From Dyadobacter frigoris (GTDB lineage: Bacteria > Bacteroidota > Bacteroidia > Cytophagales > Spirosomataceae), in NCBI RefSeq assembly GCF_005280585.1, contig NZ_SZVO01000003.1:124001-188000 (forward strand): a stretch of 64,000 bases of DNA, written 5' to 3'. Below are positions 34,542 to 43,854 of the stretch, piece by piece; position 1 is the first letter of the stretch; each line of letters begins with the position of its first letter. The notes beneath the pieces were generated by a model. The model worked only from the letters and a program-made list of their open reading frames with translations. It did not search any database and had not been told where the DNA came from. The position numbers and the translations under genes are program-made.

Positions 34542-35435
34542 ATGTCAAACAACAAAACAATTTGGTGGTTATTACTTATTGGCTGGATGGCTGGCTCGGC
34601 TTACTGGCACGTTTGTAAAATTAAGCTCCTATGCGACGCACCACTTACAAGCTCAACTGTTATTTCAAAAACAGCCCCTGTGATTTCACCGTTAACAATC
34701 GTTGATGGATCCGAGCTAAATTTAACGTCTTCCGGAAATTTCGGCTTTGCCAAATCTGGTGCGGATGCCAATTTTAGCGGCGTGCAGGCAGAAATTGATT
34801 CACTGGCTTCATTTGCAGCCGCCAATCCTGGTAAAATTATTACGATTACCGGCTCCTATTCTTCTCAGGAAACCAATTCAACACCTTTCCCGAATCTCGG
34901 AATTGCCCGCGCAGCAGCTATCAAAAGCTATTTGACGAGTAAAGGTTTATCTGACTCTGTCTTTGTTTTAAATGGACAATTGAACGATGCAATTGTTTTT
35001 AGCCCTGATTCTCTTCATGGCGGCATCGATTTCGCTTTTGCCAAAAGAGTTGCGGTTACAGAAAACGATCTTGCCAATGAACAGAAATATGAAAGTATTT
35101 TCAAACCACTGGATCTGTATTTCCCAACCGCAAGCGCAGAATATATTAAGACAGGAGAAAACCAGAAATTCCTCGTTGAAGCCAAAAAGTTTTTATCTGA
35201 AAATAAAGATAAAAAATTACTTTTGACCGGCTATACGGACAGCGACGACAGTGCCGAATGGAATTTGAAACTTTCTAAAAAAAGAGCGGAAATCATCAAG
35301 GCGAAATTTGTTGCACTGGGTGTCCCTGCCGACAGGATTTCAACGGATGGTAAAGGCGAGGCTGATCCAAAAGCGTCAAACGATACACCGGAAGGAAAAC
35401 GTGCCAATCGTCGTGTAACAATTGTTGTTCAATAG
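34542..35435 (+). CDS. OmpA-family C-terminal-domain protein
   Basis: 297 residues. One hydrophobic N-terminal segment (IWWLLLIGWMAGSAYW, residues ~7-22), possibly an uncleaved anchor, is followed by two OmpA-like halves: residues ~70-160 (ANFSGVQAEIDSLASFAAANPGKIITITGSYSSQE, IARAAAIKSYLTSKGL) are divergent, and ~185-297 are a canonical OmpA_C domain (LYFPTASAEYIKTGENQKFL, LTGYTDSDDSAEWNLKLSKKRAEIIKAKFVALGVPADRISTDGKGE, NRRVTIVVQ). The second half should bind peptidoglycan. The gene is first of three with two TM-HhH proteins. Confidence 0.85.
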   Translation: MSNNKTIWWLLLIGWMAGSAYWHVCKIKLLCDAPLTSSTVISKTAPVISPLTIVDGSELNLTSSGNFGFAKSGADANFSGVQAEIDSLASFAAANPGKIITITGSYSSQETNSTPFPNLGIARAAAIKSYLTSKGLSDSVFVLNGQLNDAIVFSPDSLHGGIDFAFAKRVAVTENDLANEQKYESIFKPLDLYFPTASAEYIKTGENQKFLVEAKKFLSENKDKKLLLTGYTDSDDSAEWNLKLSKKRAEIIKAKFVALGVPADRISTDGKGEADPKASNDTPEGKRANRRVTIVVQ

Positions 35436-35463
35436 CTATTTATTACTCAAAACACATTATAAC

Positions 35464-35973
35464 ATGTTTGAATTAAATCCTCTTGCAAACCCCGACGCTT
35501 TGTGGCAGCATATTTTGATGCTCGTTGTAGCAGCAATTCTCGGATATATTATTGGCTACATAACAGGCAATTCTGTTATCACTGAACTGGAAGACGAACT
35601 TAGCCGGCTGGATAATGATCTGGATTTTTGTAACAGACAAAAACCTGCTACCAAGATTGTATCAAATGCATCGCGTGAAAGCTTCTCAGGCATCGCAGTT
35701 GAATCAGAAAAAGTGCAGTATGACGACTTAAAGATCATCGAAGGGATAGGACCTAAAATTGAAAGTATCCTGAATACGGCCGGTATACATTCCTTTTATC
35801 AGTTAAGTCAAAAAACTCCCGACCAGATTTCAGCAATTCTTTCTAATTCAGATTCCCGTTTTCAGGTGCATGATCCGGCAACATGGCCACGCCAGGCAGA
35901 AATGGCATCAAAAGGCAGCTGGGACGAGCTGAAAGTATGGCAGGACATACTTAACGGTGGCCGCGAAGAATAG
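35464..35973 (+). CDS. Membrane-anchored helix-hairpin-helix protein A
   Basis: I start at ATG 35464 (MFELNPLANPDALW), 169 residues, because the paralogue at 36014 begins similarly; the frame is open from 35422, inside ompA. The N-terminal helix ILMLVVAAILGYIIGYITG anchors it, followed by a short coiled coil (ELEDELSRLDNDLDFC) and a C-terminal helix-hairpin-helix domain (LKIIEGIGPKIESILNTAGIHSFYQLSQK). The HhH/DUF4332-like region is a nucleic-acid or protein docking fold. Function unknown; adjacent to OmpA and a paralogue, so an envelope role is likely. Confidence 0.78.
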   Translation: MFELNPLANPDALWQHILMLVVAAILGYIIGYITGNSVITELEDELSRLDNDLDFCNRQKPATKIVSNASRESFSGIAVESEKVQYDDLKIIEGIGPKIESILNTAGIHSFYQLSQKTPDQISAILSNSDSRFQVHDPATWPRQAEMASKGSWDELKVWQDILNGGREE

Positions 35974-36013
35974 TTAAATTGATCAATCTTTTAAGATAAC
36001 GATATAAGAAATC

Positions 36014-36538
36014 ATGATGCTTTTACAACTCAATCCATTCAGTAAGCCTGTCGCTATATCTGAAATATTAATCTTGCTGATTATTGCAGCTTTTGTTGGC
36101 TGGCTCATCGCCCGGCTTATCACAAACGGACGTATACGAGTACTCCGTGAATCTATTTCTGAAAGGAAAATTGAACTTGCGAACTGCCGATCACAACATC
36201 GGGAATTTACAACGGCTCAACAGCCGCTTGTTGGTAAAGCATCCAAAACAGTATATCCGACTGCTATACCCTTAGATCCCGCAAAAGCCGATGACTTTAA
36301 AATAATTGAAGGAATTGGGCCTAAAATTGAGGAGCTTATCAACAAGGAAGGTATTTACACTTACGAACAGCTGTCAAATACAAACCCGATAAGAATATCC
36401 AATATCCTGAAAAATGCAGGCCCGCGTTTTCAAATGCATGATCCAAGCAGCTGGCCTCAGCAGGCTAAACTTGCCAATGAAAAAAGATGGCAGGAATTAC
36501 AAATTCTGAAAGACAAATTAATTGCAGGAAGACAATAA
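36014..36538 (+). CDS. Membrane-anchored helix-hairpin-helix protein B
   Basis: 174 residues, a tandem paralogue of the preceding gene: an N-terminal membrane helix (ISEILILLIIAAFVGWLIARLI), a short linker with ELANCRSQHREF, and a C-terminal HhH region (FKIIEGIGPKIEELINKEGIYTYEQLSNT) ending in a shared block (RFQMHDPSSWPQQAKLAN). The matched block in protein A is RFQVHDPATWPRQAEMAS. The duplication plus OmpA neighbour suggests a three-protein unit. A 23-bp-arm terminator lies 11 bp after the stop. Confidence 0.78.
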   Translation: MMLLQLNPFSKPVAISEILILLIIAAFVGWLIARLITNGRIRVLRESISERKIELANCRSQHREFTTAQQPLVGKASKTVYPTAIPLDPAKADDFKIIEGIGPKIEELINKEGIYTYEQLSNTNPIRISNILKNAGPRFQMHDPSSWPQQAKLANEKRWQELQILKDKLIAGRQ

Positions 36539-36549
36539 TGAAGTGTCTT

Positions 36550-36606
36550 ATCTAAAACTGAAAAAATCCGCTCTCGTAATGAAAGCGGATTTTTTCAGTT
36601 TTAGAT
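36550..36606. terminator. Bidirectional terminator between HhH operon and htpG
   Basis: Perfect 23-bp arms (36550-36572, 36584-36606) with an 11-nt loop. The stem contains AAAAAATCCGCT and AGCGGATTTTTT, so a U-tract exists in both directions. It serves the plus-strand HhH genes and the minus-strand htpG. Confidence 0.95.
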
Positions 36607-36614
36607 AATTTGAA

Positions 36615-38453
36615 TTACAAACCAGCTACGGTACGTTGGATAAATTGTGTCAACTCGCTTCCAATCAAAAGTCCTTGTGACAAAAGTGCAAGATCATAAA
36701 CCTGTTTGGCTAACGTTTTTTGTTCTTCTTCGCTTTCAGTATTCAAAATACGCCCGATTATCGGATGATTCGCATTTACTGAAATTGTATACATTAAAGG
36801 CATATTTCCAAACATCGAAGGCTGTCCCGAAGAAGCCTGCATATCCGTCATACGGCGCATAAATTCAGGAAAAGTGATCACTACCGGCAATTCATCCACC
36901 GGCATTGCTTCAATCTGAACGTTACCGGCTTTGCTGTTTACAACTTCTTCAAAAAGCTTTTTAGCCTTATCAGATTCTTCGGTTGAAAGAATGCTTTCCA
37001 AAGTCACATCTTTTTCGATCAACTTGTCAAGCGTATCTGCATCCACGCGTTTTACCTGGATTTTTTCAACCTTCTGTTCCAAAGCATTGATAAAATGAGA
37101 ATCAATTACGCTTGTTAACAAAAGAACGTCATAACTACGTTTTTTTGCAGATTGAATGAAAGCATCTTGTTTCTTTTCATCGGTTGTATATAACCAAACC
37201 TGCATTTCATTTTTGTCTGTCTGATTTTCTTTAACAGCTTCTTTGTATTCTTCAAAAGTGAAGAATTTGCCATCAACATTTTTCAACAAACAGAAATCTT
37301 TCGCTTTTTCATAAAATTTCTCATCACTGATAATTCCGTATTTCACGAACAATCCGATATCATCAAATTTACCTTCAAATCCGGCACGGTCATTTTTGAA
37401 AATCTCTGATAGTTTATCCGCTACTTTACGCGTGATGTATCCGTTGATTTTCTTCACATTCCCGTCAGCCTGAAGATAACTTCTCGATACATTCAAAGGA
37501 ATATCCGGAGAATCAATTACACCGTGCAATAATTGAAGGAAATCAGGAACGATATCCTTTACCTCGTCAGTAATAAATACCTGGCGACTGTAAAGCTGGA
37601 TTTTTTCACGTTGTCCCTGGAAATCGTTTTTCAATTTTGGGAAATATAAAACCCCGGTCAGATTGAAAGGATAATCAACATTCAAATGGATCCAGAATAA
37701 CGGATCCTCACTGAAAGGATAAAGTTCTTTATAAAAAGCAATATAATCCTCATCCTTTAAATCCGACGGATTTTTTGTCCAGATCGGATTTGGGTTATTG
37801 ATGATTTTGTCTTCAAATTCAATCTGGATTGGTAAAAATTTACCATATTTTTCCAGAATTCCTCTCAAACGGTCCTCTTCCAAAAACTCTTCCGAATCCG
37901 CAGCGATGTGCAGAATAACGTCTGATCCGCGATCCGCCTTTTCGGCTGATGTTAACTCATATTCGGTCGATCCGTCACATATCCAACGAACAGCTTCTGA
38001 ACCATCTTTGTAGGATTTTGTAATGATTTCAACATTTTCTGCAACCATATATGCAGAATAAAATCCAAGACCAAAGTGACCGATAATTCCTTTATCCCCT
38101 TTTCCGTCCTCACCTTTATCCTTATACTTTTCAACAAATTCAGTAGCTCCGGAAAAAGCGATCTGGTTGATATACTTTTTAATTTCATCGGCAGTCATAC
38201 CGATACCGTTGTCGCTGATTGTAATGGTTTTAGCTTCTTTATCCAGTTTAATCACCACTTTCAAATCACCCAGCTCACCATTAAACTCACCATAAGAAGC
38301 AAGTTTTTTAACTTTCTGACTTGCATCAACAGCGTTTGAAACTAATTCGCGTAAAAATATTTCGTGGTCCGAATAAAGGAATTTTTTAATTATCGGAAAT
38401 ATATTTTCGGTATGAATGCTAAGATTTCCTTTTTCCTGAATCACTGATTCCAT
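36615..38453 (-). CDS. htpG: Molecular chaperone HtpG (Hsp90)
   Basis: 612 residues. The GHKL ATPase domain shows IFLRELVSNAVDASQK, ITISDNGIGM, GHFGLGFYSAYMVAENV and GTEY-equivalent text. The middle domain contains FPKLKNDFQGQREKIQLYSRQVFITDEVKDIVPDFLQLLHGVIDSPDIPLNVSRSYLQ, and the C-terminal dimerisation domain ends near residue 612. HtpG remodels client proteins and is often heat-inducible. Single gene, with a terminator shared with the converging HhH genes. Confidence 0.97.
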   Translation of the reverse strand: MESVIQEKGNLSIHTENIFPIIKKFLYSDHEIFLRELVSNAVDASQKVKKLASYGEFNGELGDLKVVIKLDKEAKTITISDNGIGMTADEIKKYINQIAFSGATEFVEKYKDKGEDGKGDKGIIGHFGLGFYSAYMVAENVEIITKSYKDGSEAVRWICDGSTEYELTSAEKADRGSDVILHIAADSEEFLEEDRLRGILEKYGKFLPIQIEFEDKIINNPNPIWTKNPSDLKDEDYIAFYKELYPFSEDPLFWIHLNVDYPFNLTGVLYFPKLKNDFQGQREKIQLYSRQVFITDEVKDIVPDFLQLLHGVIDSPDIPLNVSRSYLQADGNVKKINGYITRKVADKLSEIFKNDRAGFEGKFDDIGLFVKYGIISDEKFYEKAKDFCLLKNVDGKFFTFEEYKEAVKENQTDKNEMQVWLYTTDEKKQDAFIQSAKKRSYDVLLLTSVIDSHFINALEQKVEKIQVKRVDADTLDKLIEKDVTLESILSTEESDKAKKLFEEVVNSKAGNVQIEAMPVDELPVVITFPEFMRRMTDMQASSGQPSMFGNMPLMYTISVNANHPIIGRILNTESEEEQKTLAKQVYDLALLSQGLLIGSELTQFIQRTVAGL

Positions 38454-38701
38454 AATTTTTCTATTTATTGAATATTATATTTTAGAATTATTTTCTGCTT
38501 TGCAATACGGTACAAAAATTTGCGTTCCAATAGGAATTATGACGAAACCTGTCTGACAGATTGTCAGCACGGAAACACTTATATTGATATCAGTTTGAAG
38601 TTGGTTACTGCAAGGCTTTTTAGTAATATTGCGTTCTCTACATTTTTGAAAAAATAAAACATTTTGACAATCAGTTATTACTGAAACACGAATTAAAAAC
38701 C

Positions 38702-39253
38702 ATGAATCTAATTAAAAAACTATTTCTAGGCCTGGCACTTATCGCAGCAGTATCGGCCTGTACCACCACGAATTCAATCCCATTTACAAACTATACTGTT
38801 TTTACTGAAGACCTGCGCAAGGATCTGGAAAATGCGGGAATTCCATTAAGTAAAGTTCAGTTTTTCAATGACAAGGCGATCACAATCCGCAGGGAAGTGA
38901 GTGATCCAAACGACATCAAAGTAAATCCTGAGGGAAAAATCAGCATTAATAATGGTAAAAGCATCCAAACTATTAATGTGCGTCTTTTCACGCCGGGTGT
39001 TGCGCTCGGATCAAGCAACGGAACCATTTCTGTTTCGTGGGACGATACTCAAACTGACACTAAGGGCATGAAATTTAATCTGAGCGGACAGAATTATTTT
39101 CTGGATGTTTTGCCAAATAATAAGTTTACTTACAAAGACCGTTCTTTTGATATTCAGTCAGGAAACGGAGCTCGTCTGTTTGTTAGCAAAGATTTATTGA
39201 AACAGGTAAATAATCAGCGTGAAACTTTGAAAGGCCGTAAAGTAGGTCAATAA
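38702..39253 (+). CDS. Putative lipoprotein of unknown function
   Basis: 183 residues with a lipoprotein signal ending at Cys20 (LIAAVSACTTTNS). The mature part is beta-rich (AITIRREVSD, GKSIQTINVRLFTPGVAL, GTISVSWDDTQ, YFLDVLPNNKFTYKDRSFDIQSGNGARLFVSKDLL). I do not know the family. It is a single-gene unit with its own terminator. Confidence 0.75.
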   Translation: MNLIKKLFLGLALIAAVSACTTTNSIPFTNYTVFTEDLRKDLENAGIPLSKVQFFNDKAITIRREVSDPNDIKVNPEGKISINNGKSIQTINVRLFTPGVALGSSNGTISVSWDDTQTDTKGMKFNLSGQNYFLDVLPNNKFTYKDRSFDIQSGNGARLFVSKDLLKQVNNQRETLKGRKVGQ

Positions 39254-39269
39254 GACATAAGCTAAAAGT

Positions 39270-39316
39270 AAAAAGACGGATCACCGAGCTTAACAGCTTT
39301 GAGATCCGCCTTTTCT
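39270..39316 (+). terminator. Terminator after the 183-aa lipoprotein gene
   Basis: AAAAGACGGATC pairs with GATCCGCCTTTT (one G-U), with an inner GAGCT/AGCTT stem, followed by T-rich sequence. Confidence 0.7.
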
Positions 39317-39329
39317 TTTGTTCATAATA

Positions 39330-40031
39330 TCAATTCATATGAAAGTTTTGCCCCTTCGTTTTCAAAACATCAGGGTTATTAATAATTCGTGAATTTTTGA
39401 TCAGAACCAAAATAACCAATCCCAAAACCACTGAAAGACCAATTTGTAAAAAGGAAAGCATCGCAAAACCTGCAAAATCAGTTTTTGATTCCAGCATTAA
39501 CTTATTTCCTACCTCAGACTGAATTTTGGCAAGTTCGTTAAGAAGGACAAGTGAATTTTGAAAAGTAATTGCTCCTTTTCCTTCAAACATTTCTTTGGCC
39601 AAAACATGATTACCTGATCTTTGATTGTCAATTATTTGCTTTTCCAGCAAAATATAGGCTTCTACCCTACCCCTGAAATCTGAAAGAATTCTGGCTTCCT
39701 CTTCAACCAGATACGTTTTTTCAAAAGCTTTGATCAAGGAATCCAGATTTTCATTATACTGATTTAATTGTAACAGAATATCTCCATGCTCTATGTGCTC
39801 TTCTGAAAAAAGATATCTTTCCAGTGAAAGGCGCTTATTGTATAAATTTTCAGTTAGATAAATGATCGTCGTGGCTGGAATCAGCCTGTCTTTATAAATT
39901 GAAGAAAAAGATTTATCAATTCCACTAATATTATTCCTGGATAAAACAGTTCCCAGAATAATAGCAACCATAATTCCTCCCAGAAGCAAACTGGCTTTGA
40001 GTTTTTGCTGAATAATAAATGACCATTTCAT
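39330..40031 (-). CDS. Stand-alone four-helix-bundle MCP-type sensor protein
   Basis: 233 residues. Two membrane helices (SLLLGGIMVAIILGTVL near residue 15; LSFLQIGLSVVLGLVILVLI near 194) flank a ~150-residue helical periplasmic region (RLIPATTIIYLTENLYNKRLSLERYLF, LLNELAKIQSEVGNKLMLES), which is the 4HB_MCP_1 pattern. There is no HAMP, methyl-accepting or kinase domain; the frame ends after a short cytoplasmic tail. It is a bare sensor module, common in Bacteroidetes but of unclear mechanism; it might signal through another protein. Confidence 0.75.
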   Translation of the reverse strand: MKWSFIIQQKLKASLLLGGIMVAIILGTVLSRNNISGIDKSFSSIYKDRLIPATTIIYLTENLYNKRLSLERYLFSEEHIEHGDILLQLNQYNENLDSLIKAFEKTYLVEEEARILSDFRGRVEAYILLEKQIIDNQRSGNHVLAKEMFEGKGAITFQNSLVLLNELAKIQSEVGNKLMLESKTDFAGFAMLSFLQIGLSVVLGLVILVLIKNSRIINNPDVLKTKGQNFHMN

Positions 40032-40137
40032 GGCTGAGAAATTCAGATGAGTAATAACCTTATTTACTTAAATCTACAAAATTATTCAAGCTCCCGGAGA
40101 TTTAAACCGTTATATTAAAGAAAGAAAAATCATAAAC

Positions 40138-40164
40138 AAAAAAAGACTAACCCGAAAGTTAGCC
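40138..40164 (-). terminator. Terminator of the TonB-dependent receptor gene (minus strand)
   Basis: On the minus strand GGCTAAC (40164-40158) pairs with GTTAGTC (40151-40145), then a run of T. It lies 26 bp past the receptor stop codon. Confidence 0.65.
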
Positions 40165-40189
40165 TTTGATAAAATGCCCGATGGAAATC

Positions 40190-42703
40190 CTAGTTATTTT
40201 CTCCTCCGCCTTTCACATCTGAATTCGAAACAGAACGCGTTTTACGTTTAGGAGCGTCAAAACTCATTTTTCCAATTGTATAGTTAAAGGTTACCTTAAA
40301 ATTCCTGTTGTATAATTGCGTTTGGCTGGTCTGGGCAAAAATCGGCGATTGAAGATCAGAAGTGAATCTTACACCTTTAGTCATGAAGTTTTCAGCACCA
40401 AAACCAATGCTTCCTTTTTTATTGTTGAAATCTCTTTTAAAGCCAAGCGAGTACATATAAAATCCGGTTCTTGAACCTTGTAACTGTACTTCTTTACCGC
40501 GATAGAACGCGAAGGCCTGTAATCCCCATCCTTTTTTCAGAGAAATTTGAGACATGATCCTTCCGCCATAATTAAATCCAGAGTTACTGACCGGAACCGA
40601 AACTCCTTCTTCATTGGTAGTCTGTCCTTCCATGTGTGACTGCAACAAATCGACACTTCCGTTCACGGTCCATTTTGAAGTAAGATAAACGTTGGCAAAA
40701 AGGTTGGCACCATAAGCGCGCTGCTTTCCGATATTTTCATATGTGGTAACAATAGCACCGGCAAGTGTATCAATGGTAGTACGTACCTGCGTGATAGAAT
40801 TATTTGTATTACGCGCAAAAACTGAAACGTTCAGATAAGTCTTCTTAATGTTAGTGCTCAAACCCGCTTCAAAGTTATTGGTTAGCTCAGGGCTCAGTGA
40901 CGGATTCCCCATACTGATACTTTGCGGATTTGCAATATTTACGTTTGGGTTGAGCTGCTGAATACCCGGGCGCTGCAATCTTCTGTTATACGCAATTTTA
41001 ATTGTAGTAGCGTCAGTAATATTTTTTGAAAGGTTTATACTCGGGACAAGGTTTCCGTAACTTGGAATCGATATTTTCCCTTTATCACCCATATCAGCAC
41101 TAATACCGGTATATTCATAACGCGTTCCGGCCTTGATCGTATATTTGTTTTTTGTGGTCAAAGAGTAAGAAACATAACCGGCAGCAACATTCTGATTATA
41201 ATTCAAAGTACCGGAAGGGTTATCAGGATTGATTGTAAAATCGCCCGATTCACCGGCCATCAGGTATTTGTAATCACTGTTTACTTTACGAAAAATTCCC
41301 TTTGCCCCGAATTCAAGTAACTGGTTTTTCTTGATTGGCGTTTGGTAATCTGTTTGAAGGGTAAATTCGTTGTTAGAATTACCGTTAACGTTTTTCAGTC
41401 TGCTACCCACATTTCCATCCGTATTTAAAATATCTGTATCGAAATTATTCGTCAGATTGGTCCGGCTGTAAAGTGTTGAAAAACTCCATTCCTGCTGCGG
41501 TTTGAACGTACGTACATAGTCAATGTTCATATCGATAGTTCCGGAAAGATCTTTACGATCAACTTTACGCTGGGAATTTGCGGTCGCTACCGAATTTGTA
41601 AACTGATCAATAAACAGATTTTGTTTCTGAATAAAGTTACGGGTACCATAACGTACACCGGCGGAAAGTGCCTGATTTTTTCCTAAGTCATAATCAAAAC
41701 CCAAAGAATATTGTCCAAATAATCCCCTGTCCTTCGCGTTGGAATTTTGTTTGGTCGAAAAAATATCACTGCCTGACTTTGTATCCTGGTCAAGTACCGA
41801 CGTAGCTTTATTATAAAATGCACGGCCAAATCCACCCAAAGTAAAACCCATTTTCCCTTTGCGATAACTACCGTTAAGGCCCAGATTAGTACCGCGGTTA
41901 CCTACACCAGAGTCAACATTCAGCGTCAGTCCCTGTAAATTATTTTTCTTGGTAATGATATTAATAATCCCGCCAGAACCTTCTGCATCATACTTTGCGG
42001 AAGGCGAAGTAATTACTTCAACAGATTTGATCATGTCGGCCGGGATCTGTTTCAGTGCATCCGCGACGTTGCTCGCTATGATTGTGGAAGGTTTGTTATT
42101 AATCAAAACGCGAATATTGGAACTTCCACGTAAGGAGACATTTCCATCCAAATCCACTGATAACATCGGTACTTTTCTTAAAAGGTCGGAAGCATCGCCG
42201 CCTTTGGAAGTAATATCTTTTTCCGCGTTATAAACCAGTCTGTCCACCTTTTCTTCAACCATTGATTTCTCACCGGTGATGGTTACTTCATCAAGTGTTT
42301 TGGTATTGGCCGACATTTTGATCGTTCCCAGATCAACGTTTCTACCATTCTCTACCACCAGGTTTACAGATTTATCCTTAAATCCAATGAATGAAAACAA
42401 CAATTTGTATTTTCCCGCGGCAACGCCTGTTATTTCAAATTTACCTTTTTCATCTCCTACGGCTCCGTCAATTACTTTGTTATCCGAAAAGTTAACCAAA
42501 GCAACACTTACAAACTCAACCGGTTTTGCAGCGACTGAATCGGATACAAATCCTGAAATTTTGGAATTCCCCTTGGGTGTAACCGAAGTTTGTGAATTAT
42601 TTGACGGTGCCAACGGACCTTGCGCCGTGCTTACATGTGCCTGTAAAAATAAAATAAAGGCAAGTGCTGATACTTTAAAACTCGCTAAAAAAAATCTTTT
42701 CAT
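40190..42703 (-). CDS. TonB-dependent-receptor-like outer-membrane protein (OMP_b-brl_3)
   Basis: I start at ATG 42703 (MKRFFLASFKVSALAFILFLQAH), giving 837 residues; the frame stays open 105 bp further without family support. Signal peptide, then a carboxypeptidase-regulatory-like domain (GNSKISGFVSDSVAAKPVEFVSVALVNFSDN, ~40-125), a plug (SDLLRKVPMLSVDLDGNVSLRGSSNIRVLINNKPSTIIAS, ~170-250) and a large beta-barrel. The ligand is unknown; the plug has no siderophore-specific feature I can see. A short charged tail follows the last strand. Single gene with its own terminator. Confidence 0.88.
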   Translation of the reverse strand: MKRFFLASFKVSALAFILFLQAHVSTAQGPLAPSNNSQTSVTPKGNSKISGFVSDSVAAKPVEFVSVALVNFSDNKVIDGAVGDEKGKFEITGVAAGKYKLLFSFIGFKDKSVNLVVENGRNVDLGTIKMSANTKTLDEVTITGEKSMVEEKVDRLVYNAEKDITSKGGDASDLLRKVPMLSVDLDGNVSLRGSSNIRVLINNKPSTIIASNVADALKQIPADMIKSVEVITSPSAKYDAEGSGGIINIITKKNNLQGLTLNVDSGVGNRGTNLGLNGSYRKGKMGFTLGGFGRAFYNKATSVLDQDTKSGSDIFSTKQNSNAKDRGLFGQYSLGFDYDLGKNQALSAGVRYGTRNFIQKQNLFIDQFTNSVATANSQRKVDRKDLSGTIDMNIDYVRTFKPQQEWSFSTLYSRTNLTNNFDTDILNTDGNVGSRLKNVNGNSNNEFTLQTDYQTPIKKNQLLEFGAKGIFRKVNSDYKYLMAGESGDFTINPDNPSGTLNYNQNVAAGYVSYSLTTKNKYTIKAGTRYEYTGISADMGDKGKISIPSYGNLVPSINLSKNITDATTIKIAYNRRLQRPGIQQLNPNVNIANPQSISMGNPSLSPELTNNFEAGLSTNIKKTYLNVSVFARNTNNSITQVRTTIDTLAGAIVTTYENIGKQRAYGANLFANVYLTSKWTVNGSVDLLQSHMEGQTTNEEGVSVPVSNSGFNYGGRIMSQISLKKGWGLQAFAFYRGKEVQLQGSRTGFYMYSLGFKRDFNNKKGSIGFGAENFMTKGVRFTSDLQSPIFAQTSQTQLYNRNFKVTFNYTIGKMSFDAPKRKTRSVSNSDVKGGGENN

Positions 42704-43034
42704 GGTATGATAATTAATTGTCAGGAGGGTCAGTCTTATTCTCAAACACATTTCCCGATACAAAGAAATACTATGTAATTCACTTCCATTCGGGAAATAG
42801 ACCAGCAACTCGATTTTGTCTACCAGTAGTACTTTTAGCCTGACTAATTATACTACTCAAAAAAACTTAATAGTCAGGAAAGTCTGCAAATATGATTTTA
42901 CCGTTACTGGCACAATATTAATAAAGAGTGGTGTATGCCGACGAATGTTGCAGACGATAACACATTTGTTCTTACTTTTGACAAAATAAATTTTCAACCC
43001 AGGTTCTTTTTACTCCTATTAAGACGTTCTTTCA
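42704..43034. other. Divergent promoter region
   Basis: Holds the 5' leaders of the receptor (minus) and the membrane protein (plus). A candidate -7 TACTTTTG lies at 42973-42980 for the plus gene. The upstream TTG is 22 bp away, slightly long. Confidence 0.4.
42973..42980 (+). promoter_or_regulatory. Candidate -7 element for the 244-aa membrane protein
   Basis: TACTTTTG matches TAnnTTTG and lies 54 bp upstream of the start codon. A TTG is present about 22 bp further upstream. Confidence 0.4.
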
Positions 43035-43769
43035 ATGAATGAGGTTATCATAGATTTTAGCAAAGTTCATCAAATCAAACTGTTTGGGATTACCATTCTG
43101 GAACCATCTACCGTTATTTCCAGCCTGCTGATGGCTATTGTCTGCTTTTACGCATTTGTGCATTTAGGCAGGCTTGCACGTGTGCACCGGATGTATAGCC
43201 AGATACGATATTTCTTTCTGTTTATGGGAATTGCCACGGTAATTGGTGGTGTTTTGGGTCACGGCTTTTTATATGTGACGGGGCAGCCGGGGAAAATCCC
43301 GGGATGGTTTTCCAGTATGATAGCTGTCGCATTATTCGAAAGAGCAGCAATCTGGCATATAAAACCGCTTTTAAAACCAAAATTTGGTTCCTGGCTAGGC
43401 TATCTGAATTATATAGAATTAACGCTGTTTTTTGTTTTGACGTTAATCACGCTGAATTTCGTAGTTGTTGAAATCCATGCATTTTACGGACTTTTTCTGA
43501 TGCTGTTTATGATCGAAATTTTTGTATATAAACGTAAAAAAGATCCTGGAAGCGTGAACATTTTTATAGCAACGGGTTTAGGTGCAGTTGCCGCCGGTTT
43601 TCATGCGCTGAAATTCAGTTTTGGGCCGTGGTTTAATTATAACGACATCAGCCACATTCCTATGGCCGCTTCGATTTGGTATTATTATCAGGGAGCGAGG
43701 CATATGACTTTTTACGGAGATCCGGTTATTGAGCCAGAAGAAATTGAAAAGTCGGAAGTGGAAAACTAA
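43035..43769 (+). CDS. Polytopic membrane protein of unknown function
   Basis: 244 residues with about seven hydrophobic helices (STVISSLLMAIVCFYAFVHLG, FFLFMGIATVIGGVLGHGFLYV, SMIAVALFERAAIW, IELTLFFVLTLITLNFVVV, FYGLFLMLFMIEIFVY, IFIATGLGAVAAGFHALKFSF, IPMAASIWYYYQGARHM). Conserved-looking polar residues inside helices (His in GHGFLYV and GFHALKF; Glu in ALFERAA) might bind a ligand or metal. I do not recognise the family. A 22-bp-arm terminator follows. Confidence 0.75.
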   Translation: MNEVIIDFSKVHQIKLFGITILEPSTVISSLLMAIVCFYAFVHLGRLARVHRMYSQIRYFFLFMGIATVIGGVLGHGFLYVTGQPGKIPGWFSSMIAVALFERAAIWHIKPLLKPKFGSWLGYLNYIELTLFFVLTLITLNFVVVEIHAFYGLFLMLFMIEIFVYKRKKDPGSVNIFIATGLGAVAAGFHALKFSFGPWFNYNDISHIPMAASIWYYYQGARHMTFYGDPVIEPEEIEKSEVEN

Positions 43770-43780
43770 AAGTGCAACAA

Positions 43781-43836
43781 TAAAAAGTCCTCAAATTTTA
43801 TCCTTCATAGGAATGATAAAATTTGAGGACTTTTTA
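43781..43836. terminator. Bidirectional terminator between membrane protein and peroxiredoxin genes
   Basis: Perfect 22-bp arms (43781-43802, 43815-43836) carry AAAAAGTCCTCAAATTTTATC and its complement, with a 12-nt loop. A T-run follows in both directions. Confidence 0.93.
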
Positions 43837-43854
43837 TTTAACAACCTGCAAAAA

